From Nitrobacter vulgaris (lineage in GTDB: Bacteria > Pseudomonadota > Alphaproteobacteria > Rhizobiales > Xanthobacteraceae), in assembly GCF_031453995.1 (NCBI RefSeq), contig NZ_JAVDPZ010000016.1, forward strand, positions 1 to 64,000: DNA of 64,000 nt. Direction: 5' to 3'. The notes under the pieces are model-generated. The model was not told where the DNA came from and did no database searches. It was given only the letters and a program-made list of their open reading frames with translations. Both the position numbers and the translations under genes were made by a program. Within the stretch, counting starts at the first letter, position 1; every line of letters begins with the position of its first letter. This document shows positions 33,423 to 44,005 of the stretch, one piece after another.

Positions 33423-36400
33423 CTATTCGGCCGGCGCGGCAGCGGGTACGGCCTCGCCTCGTCGTCGCAACCGGTCGATCAGAAGGTAGATGACCGGAGT
33501 CGTATAGAGGGTCAAGATTTGTGAAACGAGAAGCCCGCCGATGATGGTGATTCCGAGCGGGCGTCGTAGTTCCGTGCCGGGACCGACCGCGAGCACCAGC
33601 GGTATCGCAGCGAAAAGCGCGGCCATGGTGGTCATGATGATTGGCCGAAAGCGCACGCTACAAGCCTCGAAGATTGCGTCCGCGGATGATAATCCGCGTT
33701 GGCGCTCAGCATCCAGCGCGAAATCGACAATCATGATGCCATTTTTCTTGACGATGCCGATGAGGAGAATGATGCCGACAAATGCAATGATCGTCAGTGG
33801 CGTATTGGTGATCTGCAAGGCCAGAAGTGCTCCGAGTCCAGCGGACGGCAGGGTCGAGATGATCGTGAGCGGATGAGCGAGGCTCTCGTAGAGAACCCCG
33901 AGCACAATATACACCGCGGCAAGCGCGCCGAGAATCAGTAGTGGCTGCCGTCCCGACGTTTTGCGGAAATCAGCCGCGTTGCCCTCGAAGTTTCCACGAA
34001 TACCCTCGGGCATGTGCAACTCATCGACAGCGCGTTGAATATTGGCGGTAGCGTCCTGAAGTTCCACGCCCGGTAACGTGTCGAAAGACACCGTCATCGA
34101 CGGGAGCGACTGTGAATGAACAACAGCGAGCGGCGACAGATCACGCTGATAGTGAGCGACGGCAGACAGCGGCACCTGAACTCCGTTGGCTCCGGCAACA
34201 AAGATGCGCTCGAGGTTGGATGGGTCTTCCTGAAGTTGTGGATCAATTTCCAAAATGACCTGGTATTGATTGCGCTGGGTATAAACTATCGAAATCTGCC
34301 GTTGCGAGAACGCGTTGTTGAGTGCGTTGTCGATATCCTGAACCCTGACTCCAAGGCTGGATGCCTTTTTCCGGTCGATGGACACGGTCAGTTGCAGACC
34401 ACCTGCCTCGCGGTCGCTTGACACGTCAGTAATTCCCTCGACCGTTTGCATGCGCTTGGTGACAAGGGGCGCCCACTTCTGCAACAACTCGAGGTCGGTA
34501 CTGTAGAGCGTGTATTGGTAGTTTGAATCGCTCTGGCGTCCTCCGGTGCGGATGTCCTGGGCGGCGAACATGAGCAGCCTGATGCCTGATAGGTCGCTAA
34601 GATTTCGGCGCATCCGGTTAATTACCTGCGGGGTCGTCAGTTTTCCCCGTTCAGCGGGCGGCTTCAAGATGATGTACATGAATCCTCGATTTGAGCCTCC
34701 GAGCGTGCCGCCGCCGATGGAAGAGCCGATTCCCTGCACGGCAGGATCTGCCATTACGATATCCATAGCGCGCTGTTGAAGTCCGAGCATGGACTGAAAG
34801 GAAACGTCGGCGGACGCGTGCGTGACACCAATTATGAAGCCGCTGTCGTCGATTGGAAAATAACCTTTCGGCGTCTTGATATAGAGAGTCACCGTCAGGG
34901 CGATAGTCGCAAAAAACACCAGCAACGTCAGGGCGGGAAAGCGGAGCACGACGCGCAGCGTGCGCGTATAAAACGCCACGATTCGCGAAAGCAGGCCTTC
35001 AACCAGCCGGTCGAACCGGGTCGCATTCGTGGACGTCGCGCCTTTGATGTAATGGGCGCAGATCATCGGCGTTACCGTCAACGACACGATCGTTGACACC
35101 ACGATCGCGAAGGTGAGTGTGAGCGAGAATTCCCGCAACAGCCGGCCAGCAACGCCGTCCATAAAGATCAAGGGCATGAATGCGGCAATCAACGACAGGC
35201 TGATCGAGAACACGGTAAAGCCGATTTGCCTTGCTCCTTCGACCGCCGCCCGGTAAGGCGGCAAACCCTGCTCGAGATTGCGGTACATGTTCTCGATCAT
35301 GACGATGGCATCATCGACCACGAAGCCGACCGAGATGGCCAGCGCCATCAGGGACAGGTTGTCGATGGAGAAACCTGCCAGCCACATCCCGACGCATGTA
35401 CCAGCCAGCGCCAATGGAACTGATATGCCGGCCGCGACAGTCGGCGTAAGACGTCGAAGGAACGTAAATACCACCACCATCACCAGAAAGGCGGTGGCCA
35501 ACAGTGTCCATTCCATGTCCTCAACGCTTGCCCGGATCGTGCCTGTGCGATCAACGATGATGGATACTTCGACACCGCCAGGAATCCACTTCTTGAGTTC
35601 GGGGAGCAGCGCCCTCACCCGGTCGACAGTGTCGATGACATTGGCGTCGCCCTGCTTGGTGACCTGGATCAACACCGCGGGCTGCTTGTTGAACCAAGCG
35701 ATCGAGCGGCTGTTTCGCGTGGCATCCTTGACATCGGCCACGTCCGAGAGCCGAACGAAATTCCCTCCTGAATTCTTTATAATGATGTTGCGAAATTCGG
35801 TGGCCGTCCGCATCTGCCGGTTAGTCGACAGCGTCTCGCTCTGGCGGTCGCCATTGAAAATTCCGACTGGGCCAAGCGGATTGGCGTTCACGATCGCGGT
35901 CCGGACATCATCGGTCGAGATGCCTGCGTTTGAGAGCGCGACCGGATTGAGAGCAATCCGCACAGCCGGCTGATCAGCTCCACTTACGGAAACCTCCCCT
36001 ACCCCCGGAACCTGCGAAACGCGCTGAACAATAACGGTATCAGCTACGTCATAGATGGCGCTCGTCGACATAGTCTTTGATGTTAGCGCTAGAACGAAGA
36101 CGGGTGACGCAGCAGGATTGGCCTTGCGGAATTTCGGCAATGTCGGCAGATCCGTCGGCAGATCGGCGAGCGATGCGTTGATCGCCGCTTGCACGTCGCG
36201 TGCCGCGTGATCGATGTCGCGCCCGATGGCAAACTGCAATTGAATGCTCGTGGCGCCCAACGCGCTCGTGGACGTGATTTGCTCGACGCCGGCGATCTCA
36301 CCCAGGCGGCGCTCCAGCGGCGCGGCAACGGTAGCAGCCATCACCGACGGCGACGCGCCCGGCCGGTTCGCCGACACTCTGATCATCGGGAAATCGACAT

Positions 36401-36518
36401 TGGGAACCGAAGCTACCGGAAGGACGGCGTAAGCGACAACGCCAATGAGAAACAGGCCAATGGCGAGCAGCGTGGTACCGACCGGTCTTCGAATGAACGG
36501 CTCGGAGATCGAGGCCAT
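33423..36518 (-). CDS. RND efflux transporter, MdtC-like
   Basis: This 1031-residue inner-membrane pump subunit has 12 predicted helices and two large periplasmic loops. Signatures include the N-terminal SEPFIRRPVGTTLLAIGLFL, the pair of intramembrane aspartates in SVGFVVDDAIVMIENM needed for proton relay, and the C-terminal FVGIILLIGIVKKNGIMIVDFA. It resembles MdtC, the active partner in MdtBC heterotrimers. Its ATG overlaps the TAA of the preceding RND gene by one base (TAATG); the longer open frame to 37067 only shadows that gene. Confidence 0.92.
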   Translation of the reverse strand: MASISEPFIRRPVGTTLLAIGLFLIGVVAYAVLPVASVPNVDFPMIRVSANRPGASPSVMAATVAAPLERRLGEIAGVEQITSTSALGATSIQLQFAIGRDIDHAARDVQAAINASLADLPTDLPTLPKFRKANPAASPVFVLALTSKTMSTSAIYDVADTVIVQRVSQVPGVGEVSVSGADQPAVRIALNPVALSNAGISTDDVRTAIVNANPLGPVGIFNGDRQSETLSTNRQMRTATEFRNIIIKNSGGNFVRLSDVADVKDATRNSRSIAWFNKQPAVLIQVTKQGDANVIDTVDRVRALLPELKKWIPGGVEVSIIVDRTGTIRASVEDMEWTLLATAFLVMVVVFTFLRRLTPTVAAGISVPLALAGTCVGMWLAGFSIDNLSLMALAISVGFVVDDAIVMIENMYRNLEQGLPPYRAAVEGARQIGFTVFSISLSLIAAFMPLIFMDGVAGRLLREFSLTLTFAIVVSTIVSLTVTPMICAHYIKGATSTNATRFDRLVEGLLSRIVAFYTRTLRVVLRFPALTLLVFFATIALTVTLYIKTPKGYFPIDDSGFIIGVTHASADVSFQSMLGLQQRAMDIVMADPAVQGIGSSIGGGTLGGSNRGFMYIILKPPAERGKLTTPQVINRMRRNLSDLSGIRLLMFAAQDIRTGGRQSDSNYQYTLYSTDLELLQKWAPLVTKRMQTVEGITDVSSDREAGGLQLTVSIDRKKASSLGVRVQDIDNALNNAFSQRQISIVYTQRNQYQVILEIDPQLQEDPSNLERIFVAGANGVQVPLSAVAHYQRDLSPLAVVHSQSLPSMTVSFDTLPGVELQDATANIQRAVDELHMPEGIRGNFEGNAADFRKTSGRQPLLILGALAAVYIVLGVLYESLAHPLTIISTLPSAGLGALLALQITNTPLTIIAFVGIILLIGIVKKNGIMIVDFALDAERQRGLSSADAIFEACSVRFRPIIMTTMAALFAAIPLVLAVGPGTELRRPLGITIIGGLLVSQILTLYTTPVIYLLIDRLRRRGEAVPAAAPAE

Positions 36519-39500
36519 TATCTTATGTCCTCGGTCGCACCAGGCGGCGGCTTCGAACCGCCAGTAGGAACGGCTTGCTCGATTCGCTTGTTTAGCCGAT
36601 CGAGCCCCAGATAGATCACCGGCGTGGTGTAAAGCGTGAGCAACTGACTGAGCAGCAGGCCGCCGATGATCGAGATGCCAAGTGGAAACCGCAACTCCGA
36701 GCCGGTGCCGCTTTCGATCGCCAGCGGCAACGCGCCGAACAGCGCTGCCAGTGTGGTCATCATGATCGGCCTGAACCGGAGCAGACACGCCTGCACGATG
36801 GCATCGGTCGAAGACATGCCTTGACGGCGTTCTGCCTCGAGCGCGAAGTCGATCATCATGATCGCATTCTTCTTCACGATGCCCATCAGAAGAATGATGC
36901 CGATCAGACCGATAACCGACAGGTCCTGTCCGAACAGCATCAAGGCGAGAATGGCGCCGATACCCGCCGAAGGCAGTGTTGAGAGGATTGTAATTGGATG
37001 AACATAGCTTTCGTACAATACGCCCAGCACGATGTAGATCGTGACCAGTGCGGCCAAGATCAGCCAAGGCTGACCGGCAAGCGCTTTCGAGAATTCCGCC
37101 GCATCGCCCGAAAACATGCCGACGATACTAGAGGGCATGCCGATGCGGGTTTCGATGATCTTGACCCGTTCTACGGCGTCGCCCAGCGCTTCGCCCGGGG
37201 CGAGATTGAAGCTGAGCGAGAATGCGGGGAATTGCGCCTGATGAGAGATTGCCAGTGGCGCCGTCGTCCTGGTCAGCGTCGCAACTGCAGATAGCGGGAC
37301 CTGAGCGCCGGCAACACCCGGCAGAAAAAGCTTGGAAAGGATTGAGGGGTCGTTCTGATACTGCGGCAAGGCTTCCAACACGACGCGATACTGGTTGGCC
37401 TGTCCATAAACGGTCGATATCTGCCGCTGAGCAAAAGAATCGTTCAAAGTGTCGTTAACAGCCTGAAGGCTAACGCCGAGTTGACCGGCGCGTTCGCGAT
37501 CGATGTTCAGCGCGGCTCGAAGACCTGCGTCTTGCGCTTCCGACGATACGTCCCGAAATAGCGGATCGCGACGCAGTTCCTTGACCAGCTTTTGGGTCCA
37601 CTCCGAAACGTGGGCTGCGTCCGTTCCCGTCAGGGTATATTGATAAAGCGAGCGGCTGGTCCGCGTGCTGATCTGAATATCCTGCACCGGTTGAAAATAA
37701 ACCGCCATACCAGGGATCGAAGCTACGCGCGTCTTCAAACGCGTGATGATTGCAGCGACGTCGTCATGGCGATCGCTCCGCGGCTTCACCGTCATCACCA
37801 GACGGCCGACATTCGTGGTCGGATTCACCGAACCGGCACCGATGACGGATACAACGCCCACGACGTCCGGATCCTCCTCGAGGATGCCCGCTACCTCGGC
37901 TTGACGCCTTCCCATTTCGACAAAGGATACGTCTGGACCCGCCTCAGTTACCGCGGTTATCGACGCCGTATCTTGCAGAGGCAGGAATCCCTTTGGCGCG
38001 ACGACATAGAGCATCATTGTTGCGACGACCGTCGCAAAAACAACGACCAGCGTTGCCCGCTGATGTTGAAGGACCCATAACAACGTCCAGTGATAGAATG
38101 CGACAAGCCGATCAATACTGCGGTTGACCGGCGCCAACCCCGGAATCGGAGCTCCTTCCTCCGAGTGTTTTAGCAGCCGGGAACACATCATCGGCGTCAG
38201 AGTAAGCGACACCACGGCGGACGTGACGACCGCGATCGTCAGTGTCAGAGCGAATTCGCGGAACATTCTTCCGACCAGCCCGGACATGAACAAAAGCGGG
38301 ATAAACACCGCGATTAGCGAAACCGTCAGCGAAATCACGGTGAAGGCAATCTCACTCGCGCCCCGGAGCGAGGCCTCCATGACGCTCTCGCCGTTCTCGA
38401 TATGCCGAACGATGTTTTCGATCATCACGATGGCGTCGTCGACCACGAATCCGGTGCCGATCGTCAGCGCCATCAGCGACAGGTTGTCGAGGCTGAATCC
38501 GGCGAAATACATGATGCCGAAACTGGTGATCAGCGACAACGGCAGCGCCACGCCCGCAATCAACGTCGCCCGGAGCGAGCGCAAGAAAAGCAGCACGACA
38601 AGCGTAACGAGGACGATGCTGAGAATGAGCGTGAACTGCACGTCGTGGACTGATGCGCGGATTGTCACGGTCCGGTCGCTGACGACGGTCAGTTTGACAC
38701 CGGCCGGAATTGCTTTCTGGACCTTCGGAATCTCCTCCCGGATCTGGCGGACAACCTCGATCACATTGGCGCCGGGCTGGCGCTGGATATCGATGATGAC
38801 CGCCGGCGTTCCGTTATACCAGCCGCCGGTGCGGTCGTTCTCCAGTCCGTCGACGATCCGGGCGACATCGCCAATCGTGACCGGAGAGCCGTTGCGGTAG
38901 GCGATAATGATCGGTCTGTATGCGTCGGCCGTCGTGATCTGGTCGTTCGCTGCGATCGTATAAGCTTGCTGTGCACCGTCCAGCGCCCCCTTGGGGCCGG
39001 AAACGTTGGCGTTGGCGATTGCGGTCCGCAAGTCCTCCATTGAAATGCCGTAGGCTGCGAGCCGCGCGAGATCGGCCTGGACACGTACCGCGGGCTTCAA
39101 ACCTCCGAGCACGGAAACGCGGCCAACGCCTGAAATCTGACTGAGGCGTTGGCTCAGAATGGTGTCCCCAATATCGCTCAAGGTGCGCAGCGAGACCGTG
39201 TCGGAGGTCAGGGCGAGCGTTATTACCGGCGCATCGGCAGGATTCACCTTGGCATAAACGGGCGGGTACGGCAGGTTTTTCGGCAGTACTCCCGCGGCAG
39301 CGTTGATGGCCGCCTGCACGTCCTGCGTCGCGCCGTCGATATCCCGATTCAGGTTGAACTGTAAGGAAATCTGACTGAGCCCGAACGAGCTTGTCGATGT
39401 CATCGACGACAGCGACGGGATCTGCCCGAGTTGACGTTCCAGCGGCGCTGTCAGTAATGACGCGACCACATCGGGACTGGCGCCTGGGAGCTGAGTCCTC

Positions 39501-39640
39501 ACCTGCACTGACGGGAAATCGACTTGCGGCAGTGCAGAGACCGGCAACGCCCAATAGCCGAGCGCGCCTCCGATCATCAGCGCGATCCCGAGCAAGGAGG
39601 TTGCAATCGGACGGCGAATAAACGGTTCCGAGACACCCAT
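36518..39640 (-). CDS. RND efflux transporter, MdtB-like
   Basis: The 1040-residue protein is the first of two RND subunits in this operon. It shows SEPFIRRPIATSLLGIAL at the N-terminus, the proton-relay aspartates in GTGFVVDDAIVMIENI, and GIILLMGIVKKNAIMMIDFALEAE near the C-terminus. The pair probably forms a B2C heterotrimer as in MdtABC. Order in the operon is outer-membrane factor, adaptor, RND 1, RND 2, with a 64-base gap between adaptor and this gene. Confidence 0.93.
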   Translation of the reverse strand: MGVSEPFIRRPIATSLLGIALMIGGALGYWALPVSALPQVDFPSVQVRTQLPGASPDVVASLLTAPLERQLGQIPSLSSMTSTSSFGLSQISLQFNLNRDIDGATQDVQAAINAAAGVLPKNLPYPPVYAKVNPADAPVITLALTSDTVSLRTLSDIGDTILSQRLSQISGVGRVSVLGGLKPAVRVQADLARLAAYGISMEDLRTAIANANVSGPKGALDGAQQAYTIAANDQITTADAYRPIIIAYRNGSPVTIGDVARIVDGLENDRTGGWYNGTPAVIIDIQRQPGANVIEVVRQIREEIPKVQKAIPAGVKLTVVSDRTVTIRASVHDVQFTLILSIVLVTLVVLLFLRSLRATLIAGVALPLSLITSFGIMYFAGFSLDNLSLMALTIGTGFVVDDAIVMIENIVRHIENGESVMEASLRGASEIAFTVISLTVSLIAVFIPLLFMSGLVGRMFREFALTLTIAVVTSAVVSLTLTPMMCSRLLKHSEEGAPIPGLAPVNRSIDRLVAFYHWTLLWVLQHQRATLVVVFATVVATMMLYVVAPKGFLPLQDTASITAVTEAGPDVSFVEMGRRQAEVAGILEEDPDVVGVVSVIGAGSVNPTTNVGRLVMTVKPRSDRHDDVAAIITRLKTRVASIPGMAVYFQPVQDIQISTRTSRSLYQYTLTGTDAAHVSEWTQKLVKELRRDPLFRDVSSEAQDAGLRAALNIDRERAGQLGVSLQAVNDTLNDSFAQRQISTVYGQANQYRVVLEALPQYQNDPSILSKLFLPGVAGAQVPLSAVATLTRTTAPLAISHQAQFPAFSLSFNLAPGEALGDAVERVKIIETRIGMPSSIVGMFSGDAAEFSKALAGQPWLILAALVTIYIVLGVLYESYVHPITILSTLPSAGIGAILALMLFGQDLSVIGLIGIILLMGIVKKNAIMMIDFALEAERRQGMSSTDAIVQACLLRFRPIMMTTLAALFGALPLAIESGTGSELRFPLGISIIGGLLLSQLLTLYTTPVIYLGLDRLNKRIEQAVPTGGSKPPPGATEDIR

Positions 39641-39704
39641 GTCTAATCAACTCGTCTGGCAGCGCGCTGCCGTGGGTCCGCTTCTCAGTGCCCTGCCCCC
39701 GGAA

Positions 39705-41030
39705 TCATGGCCGAGCCTTCGGTCCGCCGCCAGAACCCCGCTTGCCGCGACGCTCACTGTTGTCGCCGCCTCGGCGAGCGCCGTGCTCATCGTGCCGCTT
39801 CTGCGGCGCGAGATCGGCCGTCGGCGCCTGATCGTTCTGGCTGACTGTCACCTTTGCTCCGTCGGAGAGATTGGCAAATCCCGTCGTGACCACGCGATCA
39901 GTAGGACCAACTCCCTTGGCGATTACAGCGTCCTTCTCGTCCTGCTGCTGCACCGTCACTGGTTTGGCCGTTACGATGTCGCCGTCTCCGATCACGTAGC
40001 TGAAGGTTCCGAGCGGACCGCGCTGCACCGCCGACGTCGGTATAACCGTCGCCTGTAATAGCGTCTCAACCTTGATCCGCACGTTCACGAATTGGCCTGG
40101 CCAGAGCTGAAAATGCTCATTTGGAAATTTGGCTCTCAGCCTCAACGTGCCGGTCGTCGGATCGACCTGATTATCAATACCGATCAGCTCACCCGTGTCG
40201 GCTAGTGTCGTGCCGTCGCTTCCGAATACATCGACTTCGATAGCACCCTTGGCTGCTGCTGCATTCACCCGCGTAATTTGCTGTTGCGGAAGGCTAAACT
40301 GGACGGAGATAGGCTGAAGCTGCGTAATGACGACGAGTCCGGTCGTATCCGTGGTATTGATGATGTTGCCACGATCGACCTGGCGCAGGCCGACGCGACC
40401 GGAAATCGGCGCGACGATCTTGGTGAAGCCGAGCATCGCTCCCGCGTTGTCGATCGCGGCCTGATCGGCCTTGACCAGCGCCTCCTGTTGAGCAACGACC
40501 GCCCTTTGGGTATCCGCCTGCTGCTTCGAACCGGCATTGGAGACGGCCAGCTGCTGGTAGCGTTTCAGATCGAGGAGCATATTGGCAAGTTGCGCTTCGT
40601 CCTGGGCCTTCTTCGCGACTGTCTGATCGTACTGGGCTTGGTAGATCACGGGATCGATTTCGCCCAGCACGTCGCCCTTCTGAACATCCTGGCCTTCGGT
40701 AAAATTGACGGCGATCAGCTTGCCGTTGACCTGAGAGCGTACAGTAACGGTGTTCAGAGCCCGGACCGTTCCGACGCCGTCGAGGTAGACCGGCACATCC
40801 TGGATCCGCGGCGTTGCAGCCAGTACGGGAATTGCACGATCGGAATGTTCTCGACCTTCATCACGCTTCGTTTGCTCAAACGCGATCCAGCCAAGATAGG
40901 CGAGTCCTCCGAGGATCAGAAGCGTAATGACGATCCACACCGGCCGCCGCCGGCCGCCGGCCGTCGCCTGACCAGGTATCCTTTCACCGGCTGCTTTCGC
41001 GGTTTCGTCGAGACCCGGTTTAAAGAGCAT
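39705..41030 (-). CDS. RND efflux membrane-fusion (adaptor) protein, MdtA-like
   Basis: The 441-residue protein has one N-terminal membrane anchor (VWIVITLLILGGLAYLGWIAF, about 30-51), the lipoyl/barrel half-motifs (VRSQVNGKLIAVNFTEGQDVQKGD; APISGRVGLRQVDRGNII) flanking a helical hairpin, and a beta-barrel. It links the two RND pumps to the outer-membrane channel. The tail is rich in charged and glycine residues. Its start lies inside the last codons of the outer-membrane factor gene (11-base overlap). Confidence 0.9.
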   Translation of the reverse strand: MLFKPGLDETAKAAGERIPGQATAGGRRRPVWIVITLLILGGLAYLGWIAFEQTKRDEGREHSDRAIPVLAATPRIQDVPVYLDGVGTVRALNTVTVRSQVNGKLIAVNFTEGQDVQKGDVLGEIDPVIYQAQYDQTVAKKAQDEAQLANMLLDLKRYQQLAVSNAGSKQQADTQRAVVAQQEALVKADQAAIDNAGAMLGFTKIVAPISGRVGLRQVDRGNIINTTDTTGLVVITQLQPISVQFSLPQQQITRVNAAAAKGAIEVDVFGSDGTTLADTGELIGIDNQVDPTTGTLRLRAKFPNEHFQLWPGQFVNVRIKVETLLQATVIPTSAVQRGPLGTFSYVIGDGDIVTAKPVTVQQQDEKDAVIAKGVGPTDRVVTTGFANLSDGAKVTVSQNDQAPTADLAPQKRHDEHGARRGGDNSERRGKRGSGGGPKARP

Positions 41031-42456
41031 TGCCCGCCCTCTCGATTCTCGGCTCCCAGCCCCCGCCCAGGGCTTGATAAAGGCTCACGATTGCCTGTAA
41101 CCGCGCAAGCTGCGCTTGCGCTAGGACGTCTTCCGCCTGAAACAGTGTCAATTGCGTGTTCAGCACGATAATAATATCGGCGGTGCCTGCCTGAAGCTGC
41201 TGCTCGGAGAGCTCGAATGCCCTGCGCGAAGTGGCCACGACCTCCCGCTGCATGCGCAGTCTTTCAGCGGTCTGACGCACGGCAATCAGCGCGTTGTCGA
41301 CATCGGCGAACGCCGAAACCACCGTCTTGCGGTAAGTCTGAAGCAGCTCGTCCTGTCTTGCCCTCGTGGTTTCGAAATTGCCGAGGATTCTGCCGCCGTC
41401 GAAGATTGGCTGCGTCAATCCGCCGGCGAGGTTGAAAAATGCCGCTTGGGGCTGGAACAGCGCGACCAGCGCCGGGCTCTGGTAGCCGCCCTGCGCGGTC
41501 AACGTAATGCTCGGAAAAAACTGCGCCCGGGCGCTACCGACATTCGCGGTAGCCGACGCCAGTTGCGCCTCCTGACGGCGGATGTCCGGGCGCTGGGTCA
41601 ACAATTCGGACGGCAGTCCCGGAGTCACACGTGGCGCGGTGATCCGGTTGAGCGAGCCGCCCTTGACCTGCACGCTTTCCGGTGGGCGAGCCACCAGTGT
41701 TGCGAGCGCGTTGATGTTTTGTGCAAGCGTCTGCCGAAGCGGCGGAACGGTCGCGCGCTGATTCGCCAACACGCTTTCCTGCTGCGCTACGTCGAGGTCG
41801 GTTCCGGTACCGGCACTCAGCCGCTGTTTGAGTGCATCCAGGATACGCACGGCGCTGGCGATATTGCGCTCGGCGACGCGAATCCGGTCTTGTGAGGCAA
41901 GGACCTGAAAATAGGCATTCGCGACGCTGGCGAGCGTCGTCAGCGCGACCACATCGCGGTCAAAGCGGCTGGCACTGGCCGTCTCCACCGCGGCCAACGC
42001 GGCATCGCGGTTTTTGCCCCAGAAATCGATTTCGTAGCTGGCGGCGCTCAACGTGCCTGAGTAGTTCACGATCTCCCGGCCCCGATTTGTCAGGCCGCTT
42101 AAGCTCGACCCCGACGTACGGAAATAGGCTTCCTGTCCCCCGATGCTGACGCTCGGCAATAGCGCCGCACCCGCTATCCGGGATTGCTCGTCGGCCTGAA
42201 CGATCCTTGCCGCCGCCGCTGCGATATCGAGATTGACGGTCTGGGCTTCCTCCATCAGGCCGGTCAATTCAGGAGAACGAAAACCACGCCACCAGTCGAG
42301 CTTCGGCAGAGCGTCGGCCCTGGTCGTCTGCGCAGCCTTGTACCCGCTAGGGATCTCCAGCGCCGGATCCGGAATATCCGCCGTCAGAATGCAGCCAGCC
42401 GACAACGCGGCCGCCACCAACACAGGGAGGAGCATAGCGGAACGCCAGATCCACAT
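41020..42456 (-). CDS. Outer-membrane efflux lipoprotein (NodT/OprM type)
   Basis: This 478-residue outer-membrane channel starts MWIWRSAMLLPVLVAAALSAGC, a signal peptide with lipobox LSAGC, so it is lipid-anchored. It contains two repeats of the outer-membrane factor family (e.g. LDIAAAAARIVQADEQSRIAGAALLPSV, LSAGTGTDLDVAQQESVLA, RPDIRRQEAQLASATANVGSARAQFFP). It completes the tripartite efflux system. ATG 42456 is chosen because the lipobox follows at the right distance; frames open further upstream to 42612 have no signal character. Confidence 0.9.
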   Translation of the reverse strand: MWIWRSAMLLPVLVAAALSAGCILTADIPDPALEIPSGYKAAQTTRADALPKLDWWRGFRSPELTGLMEEAQTVNLDIAAAAARIVQADEQSRIAGAALLPSVSIGGQEAYFRTSGSSLSGLTNRGREIVNYSGTLSAASYEIDFWGKNRDAALAAVETASASRFDRDVVALTTLASVANAYFQVLASQDRIRVAERNIASAVRILDALKQRLSAGTGTDLDVAQQESVLANQRATVPPLRQTLAQNINALATLVARPPESVQVKGGSLNRITAPRVTPGLPSELLTQRPDIRRQEAQLASATANVGSARAQFFPSITLTAQGGYQSPALVALFQPQAAFFNLAGGLTQPIFDGGRILGNFETTRARQDELLQTYRKTVVSAFADVDNALIAVRQTAERLRMQREVVATSRRAFELSEQQLQAGTADIIIVLNTQLTLFQAEDVLAQAQLARLQAIVSLYQALGGGWEPRIERAGNAL

Positions 42457-42951
42457 CGCGCATCTCTGAGGATGGCTAAAGGCCGTAGCAGGGGAAAAAG
42501 TCACACCGGCCCCCTGGGGGAAGACAGAAACGGCGACAGGTATTGACATGATATCATTGCGCCGCAGTCCCAACCTTTTCTGGAATAAAGCGACGCGGCC
42601 ACCGGCAGTCATACTTTCTCTGAGATCGTCCTTATTCTAGCTGTCCGAACAGGCGACGGACAGTCCCGCCCAGCCAAGAACATTAGATGCGTTCCATAGG
42701 CGTCACTGCTCTGATTTATCAGAAAAGGCCCGATTTCAGGGCCTTTCTCGAAGTTCAGGCTACATACGCGTCCAACAATCTTACGAAGATTTCATGCGGC
42801 GTTGCGGGGTCCCGCCCGTTGGCGGCAGGGATTTTTCGGTCCGAGACCGTCTCTCTGTGGGATGCGATTCTACGCTCCCTTGTACCTCCCTCGCCCCTCA
42901 ACTAGGGTTGCCTTGAAATCCTCCAACAGCCCAATGAGAATTTTGCATCTC
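42457..42951. other. Divergent intergenic region with two hairpins (possible small RNA)
   Basis: Between the efflux operon and cysteine synthase lie 495 bases without a supported protein gene. Two hairpins stand out on the plus strand: CTGTCCG/CGGACAG (42641-42647, 42657-42663) and AAAGGCCC/GGGCCTTT (42724-42731, 42739-42746). The second is followed by CTCG rather than a clean T-run. They could belong to a small RNA or to a long leader. Confidence 0.35.
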
Positions 42952-43992
42952 ATGAGAATCGATAACGACGTCGTAGAAGCGATCGGAAATACTCCTCTTA
43001 TCAAGTTAAAGCACGCCTCAAATGCGACCGGATGCATCGTTCTCGGCAAGGCCGAGTTCATGAATCCGGGCCAATCTGTCAAGGATCGCGCCGGGAAACA
43101 GATGATTCTGGAAGCTGAAAGGCGCGGCGATCTCAAGCCCGGCGGCCTCGTGGTCGAGGGCACGGCCGGGAATACCGGCATTGGTCTTGCCGTCGTCGCC
43201 AGCGCGCGCGGGTATCGCACGATGATCGTGATCCCGGAAACACAAAGCCGCGAAAAGAAGGACATGCTGCGGCTGTGCGGAGCCGAGCTTGTCGAAGTTC
43301 CGGCGCTCCCCTACAGCAATCCGAATAATTATCAGCACATCGCAAAGCGTCTCGCTGACGAACTGCGCAAGTCCGAACCCAACGGCGTCCTGTTTGCCGA
43401 TCAATGGAACAACCTCGACAATCCCAAGGCGCACTACGTTTCAACGGGCCCCGAAATCTGGGAGCAGACCGGTGGCAAGGTCGACGGCTTCATCTGTTCG
43501 ATCGGCACGGGTGGCACGCTGGCCGGAGCGAGCGCTTTCCTGCGGGAAAAAAAGAAGGATATCGTCATCGGTGTTGCGGACCCTCGCGGGGCGGCCATGT
43601 ATGAGTTGTTCAAGAACGGCGTGGCCAAGCCGACCGCGGGAGGTTCGATTACCGAGGGAATCGGGCTCGGACGGGTAACGCCGGTGATTGCCGACGCTAA
43701 AGTTGACGAAGCTTACCTCATCCCAGACGAGGAGGCCGTGCCCGTCATCTACGATTTGCTTGAACATGAAGGGCTTTGCCTTGGCGGATCGACTGGTGTC
43801 AACGTCGCCGGCGCGATTCGTCTCGCGCGCCAGTTGGGACCCGGTCACACCGTCGTGACGATCCTGTGCGACTCCGGCAACCGTTACCAATCGAAACTTT
43901 TCAACCCGGACTTTATGCGCTCCAAGGGCCTTCCCGTGCCGCAATGGCTCGAGAGACAAAGCACCGTAAAAATTCCCCTCGCAGCAGTTTAA
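42952..43992 (+). CDS. Cysteine synthase (PLP-dependent)
   Basis: This 346-residue enzyme belongs to the O-acetylserine sulfhydrylase/cystathionine beta-synthase group and should make cysteine from O-acetylserine and sulfide. Visible are AIGNTPLIKLK (10-20), the PLP lysine Lys44 in NPGQSVKDRAG, the EGTAGNTGIGLA substrate loop (69-80), GTGGTLAG for phosphate binding and CDSGNRY near the end. It is longer than typical CysK (about 310) in its C-terminal third. Two in-frame ATGs (42934, 42952) are possible; neither has a good ribosome binding site. It converges on the aap operon. Confidence 0.87.
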   Translation: MRIDNDVVEAIGNTPLIKLKHASNATGCIVLGKAEFMNPGQSVKDRAGKQMILEAERRGDLKPGGLVVEGTAGNTGIGLAVVASARGYRTMIVIPETQSREKKDMLRLCGAELVEVPALPYSNPNNYQHIAKRLADELRKSEPNGVLFADQWNNLDNPKAHYVSTGPEIWEQTGGKVDGFICSIGTGGTLAGASAFLREKKKDIVIGVADPRGAAMYELFKNGVAKPTAGGSITEGIGLGRVTPVIADAKVDEAYLIPDEEAVPVIYDLLEHEGLCLGGSTGVNVAGAIRLARQLGPGHTVVTILCDSGNRYQSKLFNPDFMRSKGLPVPQWLERQSTVKIPLAAV

Positions 43993-44005
43993 AGCCGTTC
44001 CGGTC

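Noticed and set aside
36519..37067. N-terminal extension of the MdtC-like frame into the preceding gene
   Set aside because: It is antisense-free but lies wholly inside the MdtB-like gene in another frame and has no RND character; the real start has family text at 36518.
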